Assembly (NCBI GenBank): GCA_020354595.1
Contig: CP070650.1
Location: 287,914 to 295,694, forward strand
Reading direction: 5' to 3'
Origin: Myxococcales bacterium
GTDB lineage: Bacteria; Myxococcota_A; Polyangia; Polyangiales; Houyiibacteriaceae
DNA: 7,781 nucleotides
In this document: piece by piece, positions 1 to 4,852 of the stretch
How the letters are laid out: the number at the start of each line of letters is the position of its first letter
Numbering within the stretch: the stretch's first letter is position 1
Translations under genes and position numbers: made by a program
The notes under the pieces: model-generated
Databases searched by the model: none
Told to the model about the DNA's origin: nothing
The model's input: the letters and a program-made list of their open reading frames with translations, nothing else

Positions 1-1
1 A

Positions 2-2179
2 AACGGCCACCCGGCGAGCGGCGTTTCGCAAGAAGAAGAACAGAAGCGCCCTTCATCGCCCATCGATTTGGATTCGCCGGAATACTACCTCAATCGCGAG
101 CTCACGTGGCTCGCGTTCGTGGAGCGTGTGCTTCATGAGGCGGAAGACGACCGAACGCCGTTACTCGAACGGGTGAAGTTCCTGGCCATCACCGGCTCGA
201 TTCTGGACGAATTCTTCATGAAGCGCATCGGAGGCTTGAAGCAACAGGTTGCGGCGGGCGTCCACAAGCTGACCGTCGACGGGCGGACTCCACAGCAGCA
301 AATCGCCGAAGCCCATGTTGCGATCCGCGTGATCAACGGCGAGCAACAGGGTCTCTGGGCCGAGCTCAAACAGCTTCTCAGCGATATCGGGGTCGCGCTG
401 GCTCCGTACGACACGCTCTCTTCGGAGGACCAGGAGTGGCTTCGAGAGGACTACCTCGAGAATATCTTCCCGTTGGTCACCCCGCAGGCGATGGATCCCG
501 CACACCCGTTTCCGTTCGTCTCCAACCTCTCACTGAACCTGCTCGTGTCGCTTCATTATCCGAACGATCCGACGCCGCTGATGGCGCGCGTGAAGGTTCC
601 ACGGGGCGCGGGCGTCCCGCGGTTCGTTCAGGTGCGTGACACGATGGTTTTCGTCCCGCTCGAGGAGATCATGGCCCACAACCTGGATCTGCTCTTTCCG
701 GGGATGGTCATCCAGAAGACCGAGCTCTTCCGCGTTACGCGAAATGCGGACGTAGAAGGCGATGAAGACAAGGCCGATGATCTGCTCGCCTTGATCGAAT
801 CCGAGCTTCGGGAGCGGAAGTTCGCGCCCATTGTTCGTCTCGAAGTGGCGCGCGGAATGGACTCGACCCACCGCGGTCGATTGGCTGCGGAGCTCGGCCT
901 CGACGAGCAGACCGACGTCTTCGAAGTCGAAGGCTTTCTGGGGCTTGCGGACCTGTTTCAGCTGGCAGCGTTGGATATGCCCGACCACCGCGATCCCGAC
1001 CATCGCCCCGTGGACGCTCCGCTCTTGGTCGGCCGCAGCAACGTGTTCCACACGATTCGCGAGCACGACGCGCTGCTCGTCCACCACCCTTACGAGGCGT
1101 TCGGCACCTCGGTCGAACGTTTCCTTCGGGAAGCGAGCGAAGATCCGAAGGTCCGCGCGATCAAGATGACTCTGTACCGGACCTCGGCGAAGTCGCGTGT
1201 CATCCAGCATTTGATCAACGCCGCGCTCAACGGAAAGCAGGTGGCGGTCGCCGTCGAGCTCAAGGCCCGCTTCGACGAAGAAGCCAACATCAACTGGGCG
1301 AGCAAGCTCGAGCAAGCTGGCATTCACGTCACCTACGGCGTCGTCGGGCTCAAGACCCATTGCAAGATCATCCTCGTGGTTCGAAGGGATCACGACGGCC
1401 TGCGTCGCTACGTCCACTTGGGCACCGGGAACTACCACGAGGAAACCGCGAAGCTGTACTCGGACCTCGGTCTCCTGACTTGCGATCCGGATATCGGTCG
1501 CGACGCGACCGAGCTCTTCAACTACCTCACCACCGGTTACAAACCAAGCCGTACGTTCAAGAAGCTGCTTCCCGCGCCGAAATTGCTCAAGCCGGCGCTC
1601 CTGAAGAAGATCCGTCGCGAAGTCAGGCGCGTCTCCGAAGGCAATAAGGGGCTCATTCAAATCAAGACCAACGCGCTCGAGGACGTCGATATCGCGCGCG
1701 CGCTCTACGAGGCGTCGCAAGCGGGCGTCCATGTGGACTTGATCGTACGCGACTCCTGCCGGTTGCGTCCCGGGGTGCCCGGCTTGTCCGACAACATTCG
1801 GGTCGTCAGCGTCGTCGGTCGGTTCCTCGAGCACTCGCGCGTCTACTACTTTCGCAATGGCGGCGACGAGGAGTTCTACATCGGTAGCGCCGATTGTATG
1901 ACCCGCAATCTGGTGAGCCGTGTCGAGGTGCTCACCCCTGTCGAGCCAAAACGGCTCCAGGATGAGCTCCGGACGGCGCTCGACATCTTGCTCGGCGACC
2001 AGCGAAGCGCTTGGGACATGCAGCCCGACGGCACCTACGTGCAACGCAATGGGGGGGAGGGCGCGGACAGCGCGCACCAACAGATGATCAAATGGGTCGA
2101 AGGGCGGTTCGCGGAGGCGAACCGCTTGCGACGGCGCAGCGCGCGCGGCCCGCGCGGTCTCGCCCCTGGCAATGAGTAA
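2..2179 (+). CDS. ppk1: Polyphosphate kinase 1 (5' end probably outside the window)
   Basis: Reversible transfer of the ATP gamma-phosphate onto long-chain polyphosphate, normally at the inner face of the membrane. Numbered from the only in-window start candidate (TTG at 68), the protein is 703 residues, close to the E. coli enzyme (about 688). The motif NRELTWLAF opens it. The two phospholipase-D-like domains keep the catalytic His431 (LKTHCK, E. coli His435), His450 (HLGTGNY, E. coli His454), Tyr464, Arg371, Arg401, Arg561 and His589 (FLEHSRV, E. coli His592). The E. coli ATP-contact Asn45 is replaced by Ile45 in the segment GSILDEFF. A basic tail follows residue 660. The frame is open to the left edge, the TTG has no ribosome binding site, and the residues just before it (PIDLDSPEYY) resemble those of many homologues, so translation probably starts upstream. 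Family assignment is near certain; the start is not. The downstream gene overlaps its stop. Confidence 0.97.
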   Translation, partial: NGHPASGVSQEEEQKRPSSPIDLDSPEYYLNRELTWLAFVERVLHEAEDDRTPLLERVKFLAITGSILDEFFMKRIGGLKQQVAAGVHKLTVDGRTPQQQIAEAHVAIRVINGEQQGLWAELKQLLSDIGVALAPYDTLSSEDQEWLREDYLENIFPLVTPQAMDPAHPFPFVSNLSLNLLVSLHYPNDPTPLMARVKVPRGAGVPRFVQVRDTMVFVPLEEIMAHNLDLLFPGMVIQKTELFRVTRNADVEGDEDKADDLLALIESELRERKFAPIVRLEVARGMDSTHRGRLAAELGLDEQTDVFEVEGFLGLADLFQLAALDMPDHRDPDHRPVDAPLLVGRSNVFHTIREHDALLVHHPYEAFGTSVERFLREASEDPKVRAIKMTLYRTSAKSRVIQHLINAALNGKQVAVAVELKARFDEEANINWASKLEQAGIHVTYGVVGLKTHCKIILVVRRDHDGLRRYVHLGTGNYHEETAKLYSDLGLLTCDPDIGRDATELFNYLTTGYKPSRTFKKLLPAPKLLKPALLKKIRREVRRVSEGNKGLIQIKTNALEDVDIARALYEASQAGVHVDLIVRDSCRLRPGVPGLSDNIRVVSVVGRFLEHSRVYYFRNGGDEEFYIGSADCMTRNLVSRVEVLTPVEPKRLQDELRTALDILLGDQRSAWDMQPDGTYVQRNGGEGADSAHQQMIKWVEGRFAEANRLRRRSARGPRGLAPGNE

Positions 2180-2813
2180 GCTCCTGCCAGCGTTTGTGGC
2201 TGCGGGCGTGCTTCTGTCGGCATCCTCCGCGGTGGCGCAGCGTCAATTGATGGCGTCGCCGACGTGCGAGGAACTTACGATCATGGACTTCCTCGCTCGC
2301 CTCGACGAAGAGCCCGGACGATACAAGCGGGGGCTCGACAAAGAAGACCGTCGGAACTTGTCACAGCTACGGCGCGAGGTGTGCGCGCCCTACGTCGGAT
2401 ACAGGGTCACGCTTGCGCCGACGACGACCTGGTCGAACGGGCGCACGATCGTCCGAAACTACCTAGAGCTCAACCATCCCAACGGAGAGGTGGCGAAACG
2501 ACGAAGTGGCGAGTGGTTCTATCCAAGCGGAGCTCGTGCCCGGAGCGCGCTCGGGCAGTGGCAGTACCCGAACGGCATGCTTGCCCGAACGAAAAGCGGC
2601 GAGTGGTACACGCGGGAAGGCAAGTGGGTCGACAACGCCGACGAGGTCCGGGCCGAAGCGTGCGAGTACCTCGGAAAGCAGCTCTGCCCGCTCGGCAAGG
2701 CAGACGAAGATTTGCTTGCCGTGACCGTAATGGGACTGATCAACAAGATGGCGCCGCCCAAAGAGGCTCCTCCTTCGGAGGAGCAGAAGGCCGCGCCCGA
2801 AAAAGAGAAGTAG
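2172..2813 (+). CDS. Secreted YPNG-repeat protein of unknown function
   Basis: A 213-residue protein with no family I can name firmly. Residues 1-22 form a Sec signal peptide (short basic start, hydrophobic core, AVA cleavage site before Gln23). Residues 31-75 are a charged, probably helical segment. Residues 101-145 hold three exact 15-residue repeats ending in GEW, GQW and GEW, each opening with a P-(N/S)-G turn; WSNG at 87-90 and YTREGKW at 146-152 may be worn flanking copies. This resembles MORN-type beta-hairpin repeats, which is an inference. Four cysteines (32, 71, 164, 172) remain after cleavage and could form two disulfides. The tail from 194 is rich in Pro, Glu and Lys. The ATG overlaps the ppk1 stop in ATGAGTAA and has no clear ribosome binding site, which suggests translational coupling to ppk1. 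Likely periplasmic or outer-membrane associated; role unknown. Confidence 0.85.
   Translation: MSKLLPAFVAAGVLLSASSAVAQRQLMASPTCEELTIMDFLARLDEEPGRYKRGLDKEDRRNLSQLRREVCAPYVGYRVTLAPTTTWSNGRTIVRNYLELNHPNGEVAKRRSGEWFYPSGARARSALGQWQYPNGMLARTKSGEWYTREGKWVDNADEVRAEACEYLGKQLCPLGKADEDLLAVTVMGLINKMAPPKEAPPSEEQKAAPEKEK
2472..2606 (+). repeat. Three tandem 15-codon repeats inside the secreted protein
   Basis: Residues 101-115, 116-130 and 131-145 of the secreted protein align without gaps to the pattern xYPNGxxARxxSGEW. The fixed positions are Pro-3, Asn/Ser-4, Gly-5, Gly-13 and Trp-15. The repeat is clear in protein but the DNA copies have diverged, so it is an old structural repeat and not a recent duplication. 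Confidence 0.8.
2766..2784. repeat. Perfect 8-bp inverted repeat near the 3' end of the secreted-protein gene
   Basis: GCTCCTCC (2766-2773) pairs perfectly with GGAGGAGC (2777-2784) around a three-base loop (TTC). It sits in the codons for the Pro/Glu-rich tail, 27 bases before the stop codon begins. No T-run follows on either strand, so it is not a standard intrinsic terminator. It could slow ribosomes or RNases at the junction to the next gene, or be chance in a GC-rich, repetitive coding tail. Confidence 0.5.
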
Positions 2814-2844
2814 GGCGTCCCGCGGTGTGGTAGAAACGCCGCCC

Positions 2845-3699
2845 ATGGTTGAGCCTTCGCTTCGAGCATCGTCCACATCGCAAAGCCGCGAGGCCCTGCT
2901 TCAAACGGCCAAAGCCTCTCCTGAAATCGCCGGCCAGCACGACAAGGAGCGATGGCTGGCGCTCTATGCCGACGACGCCGTCCTACAGGACCCGGTCGGA
3001 ACGCCTGTATCCCATAGGGGGAGGCGGCCCGGCCGTCTTGGCGACGAGGTCGGGCGCTTTTACGAGGCGTTCATTGCGCAAAGCGGCATCGAGATGGTGA
3101 CGCGCAAAGACATCGTCTCCGGCATGCACGTGTTTCGTGCGGTGGACATCCACACCACGAATCTCAAGACCGGATTGAAGATGAAGGTGCCGGCAAATCT
3201 GCTCTACGAAATCGTATCGCGAGGCGACGGCCTTGCGATCCGCAGCATGCACGCGCACTGGGAGGTCAATCTGATGAGCCGCATGCTGATGGGCGAGGGT
3301 TTGCGGGGAGCACGCACGATTGCCGTCATGAACTGGAGCATGCTGCGCGCCTTCGGCGTCAAGTGGCTGATGCACTACTTCAAAGCCGCGCAGCGGGGCG
3401 TTGGACGCAAGGGCAGGGAGTTGATCGAACGGCTTGCTTCGGAGGTAGGACGTGACGGCCACGACTGTTTCACGCCTGGTGCGACCGTCGAGCTGCCGGG
3501 CGGCGCGACCGCGTCCGTGAGCGAGTTCCTCGAAGGATGCACGGCGATGGCGGTGCGAGATCTTCTCGCCTCGGGGCATACAGTGTCCGGATTGGCGTCG
3601 ATCGAATGGGGTGCGCGAGCTCGCGATGCAGGGTTCGTGGCGGTCTTCGATGGGAGCGGCGAGCGCGTCGAACGGCTTCGCTGGTTCTGGGAGACCTGA
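2845..3699 (+). CDS. NTF2/SnoaL-like (ketosteroid isomerase-type fold) protein, probably with two domains
   Basis: A 284-residue cytoplasmic protein without signal peptide. Residues 25-143 look like an NTF2-like domain: a helix with HDKERWLALYADDAV, then the strand pair QDPVG, the helix GRFYEAFIA, and closing strands through MHAHWEVNLM. This matches uncharacterised ketosteroid-isomerase-like proteins known from actinobacteria and proteobacteria. A helical linker (144-190) leads to a second probable NTF2-like unit (191-282) with FTPGATVELPGG and a last strand ending RLRWFWE. Proteins of this fold bind small hydrophobic ligands or act as isomerases, hydratases or dimerisation modules; I cannot pick the ligand. 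The ATG at 2845 is chosen because homologues rarely carry more sequence; a GTG at 2827 would add six residues, and neither has a good ribosome binding site. It follows the previous stop by 31 bases and precedes the propeller gene by one base, so it is operonic. Confidence 0.82.
   Translation: MVEPSLRASSTSQSREALLQTAKASPEIAGQHDKERWLALYADDAVLQDPVGTPVSHRGRRPGRLGDEVGRFYEAFIAQSGIEMVTRKDIVSGMHVFRAVDIHTTNLKTGLKMKVPANLLYEIVSRGDGLAIRSMHAHWEVNLMSRMLMGEGLRGARTIAVMNWSMLRAFGVKWLMHYFKAAQRGVGRKGRELIERLASEVGRDGHDCFTPGATVELPGGATASVSEFLEGCTAMAVRDLLASGHTVSGLASIEWGARARDAGFVAVFDGSGERVERLRWFWET
3689..3693 (+). promoter_or_regulatory. Ribosome binding site that fixes the GTG start of the propeller gene
   Basis: GGGAG lies inside the last codons of the upstream gene, seven bases before the GTG at 3701. 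This supports GTG 3701 over the longer reading that begins at ATG 3611, which would overlap the upstream gene by 89 bases and bury the membrane anchor. Confidence 0.65.
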
Positions 3700-3700
3700 C

Positions 3701-4777
3701 GTGGGCAAGAAGATCGCAGGCTGGGTCGTCAGCGCGTTGGTCGTGCTGGTTCTCTATCTGTTCCTGTGGCCGGTCCCGATCGATCCGGGACCTTGGGACC
3801 CCCAGCCCGTTCCCGCGCTCGAGGGCGACTACGAGGAGAACCGCCTGCTCCAAGGGATGGAATTGTTCGCCACGCCCGACAGCCGCGGCCCCGAAGACGT
3901 GGCGGTCGACTCGGAGGGTCGGGTCTACGTGGGCGTCCAGGAGGGGAAGATCATCCGCTACGCCCCGGACGGCTCCAGTCCCGAGGTCTGGGCCGATACG
4001 GGCGGGCGACCGCTCGGATTGGACTTCGACAACGACGGGAACCTCATCGTGGCTGACGCGGCCAAGGGGCTGCTGTCGATCGATCCCGGGGGCACCATCT
4101 CGGTGTTGTGCACCGAGGCCGACGGCGTGGCGCTCGGGTTGACCGACGACGTCGACGTCGATTCGCAAGGCGTGGCTTGGTTCTCGGACGCGTCGGTGAA
4201 GTGGGGGCACCATCACGTGATGAGCGAAGCCCTCGAGAGCCGGCCGAACGGCCGCCTCGTGAAGTACGATGCGAGCTCCGGCGAGTGTACCGTCGTGTTG
4301 ACGGGTCTCTACTTTGCCAACGGCGTTGCCGTCTCGCCGGACGAGTCGTTCGTGCTGGTGAACGAAACGATGCGGTACCGGACCAAGCGCGTGTATGTGC
4401 GCGGCCCGCGCGAGGGCGTGGTCGAAACCTTCATCGACAACCTGCCCGGTTTCCCAGACGGGATTTCCACCGGGGACAATGGGATTTACTGGCTGGCAAT
4501 CTACGCCCCGCGAAACGAACTCCTCGACACGGCTGGGCCAAAGCCGTGGTTGCGCCGCCTCATCTACCGGATTCCAACCGCCTTGCAGCCGAAACCGAGA
4601 CGCCACCCGTTTGTGCTGGGCCTGGACTCTGATGGAAAGGTCGTCCACAACCTCCAAGACGCCGATGGAAAGGACTTCTCCAAGTCCACGAGCGCCGAGC
4701 AAGTCGGAGACTGGCTCTACATCGGCAGCCTGACCGAGCCGAAATGGGGCCGAATCCGGCTCTCCACCCTCCCTTGA
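3701..4777 (+). CDS. Membrane-anchored strictosidine synthase-like / SMP-30-type beta-propeller
   Basis: A 358-residue protein. Residues 6-22 are one hydrophobic anchor after a short basic start, so the rest should face the periplasm. The linker WPVPIDPGP recalls the PIDP motif after the anchor of animal APMAP. Six propeller blades follow, with repeated D-x-x-G turns such as VAVDSEGRVYVG, GLDFDNDGN and DVDVDSQGV. The Str_synth signature LYFANGVAVSPDESFVLVNE begins at Leu203, and the end reads YIGSLTEPKWGRIRL. Plant strictosidine synthase makes a Pictet-Spengler bond; animal APMAP-like and SMP-30 relatives are reported to have ester- or lactone-hydrolase activity. For this bacterial member hydrolysis of an ester or lactone is the more likely role, by inference. 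GTG is the start: it follows the upstream TGA by one base and has a well-placed ribosome binding site. It appears to be the last gene of the ppk1 unit. Confidence 0.88.
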   Translation: MGKKIAGWVVSALVVLVLYLFLWPVPIDPGPWDPQPVPALEGDYEENRLLQGMELFATPDSRGPEDVAVDSEGRVYVGVQEGKIIRYAPDGSSPEVWADTGGRPLGLDFDNDGNLIVADAAKGLLSIDPGGTISVLCTEADGVALGLTDDVDVDSQGVAWFSDASVKWGHHHVMSEALESRPNGRLVKYDASSGECTVVLTGLYFANGVAVSPDESFVLVNETMRYRTKRVYVRGPREGVVETFIDNLPGFPDGISTGDNGIYWLAIYAPRNELLDTAGPKPWLRRLIYRIPTALQPKPRRHPFVLGLDSDGKVVHNLQDADGKDFSKSTSAEQVGDWLYIGSLTEPKWGRIRLSTLP

Positions 4778-4789
4778 ATGCGTTTCGGC

Positions 4790-4812
4790 GTCGGCTTGCG
4801 GGATCGGCCGAC
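4790..4812. other. Weak inverted repeat in the spacer before the GH31 gene
   Basis: GTCGGC (4790-4795) and GCCGAC (4807-4812) can form a six-base-pair stem with an 11-base loop, beginning 13 bases after the propeller-gene stop. No T-run follows, so factor-independent termination is not supported. It could be an operator or chance. Confidence 0.25.
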
Positions 4813-4824
4813 AGACTGAATTAT
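4796..4824 (+). promoter_or_regulatory. Possible weak sigma-70-like promoter for the GH31 gene
   Basis: TTGCGG (4796-4801) and AATTAT (4819-4824) are 17 bases apart in the only AT-richer patch of this 75-base spacer. The match to consensus is poor (three of six and four of six). It is offered only because the spacer and strong ribosome binding site suggest that the GH31 gene may have its own expression. Confidence 0.2.
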
Positions 4825-4837
4825 CTGCGCATTGCTT

Positions 4838-4843
4838 AGGAGG
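4838..4843 (+). promoter_or_regulatory. Strong ribosome binding site of the GH31 gene
   Basis: A perfect AGGAGG stands nine bases before the ATG at 4853. It decides the start: the in-frame TTG at 4832 would place seven extra residues, including two Arg, before the lipoprotein signal and would put this site inside the coding region. It is the best ribosome binding site in the window, so this protein may be made at a higher level than its neighbours. Confidence 0.85.
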
Positions 4844-4852
4844 AGTGCCCAG

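Noticed and set aside
530..2080. A 516-codon antisense open frame across ppk1
   Set aside because: It mirrors the codon pattern of ppk1 in a GC-rich gene, has no recognisable motif and overlaps a gene whose catalytic residues are intact. It is a shadow frame.
3611..3700. A longer start (ATG 3611) for the propeller gene
   Set aside because: It would add 30 residues without family likeness, overlap the upstream gene by 89 bases and lacks the ribosome binding site seen before GTG 3701.
3470..4702. A 410-codon antisense open frame across the NTF2-like and propeller genes
   Set aside because: It crosses two well-supported genes, is rich in Arg, His and Val as expected of a GC-rich shadow, and shows no domain.
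4832..4852. TTG at 4832 as start of the GH31 gene
   Set aside because: A perfect AGGAGG nine bases before ATG 4853 would then lie inside the gene, and the lipoprotein signal would gain a poor leader.
4778..4852. Intrinsic terminator after the propeller gene
   Set aside because: The six-base-pair stem at 4790-4812 has a long loop and no T-run follows.
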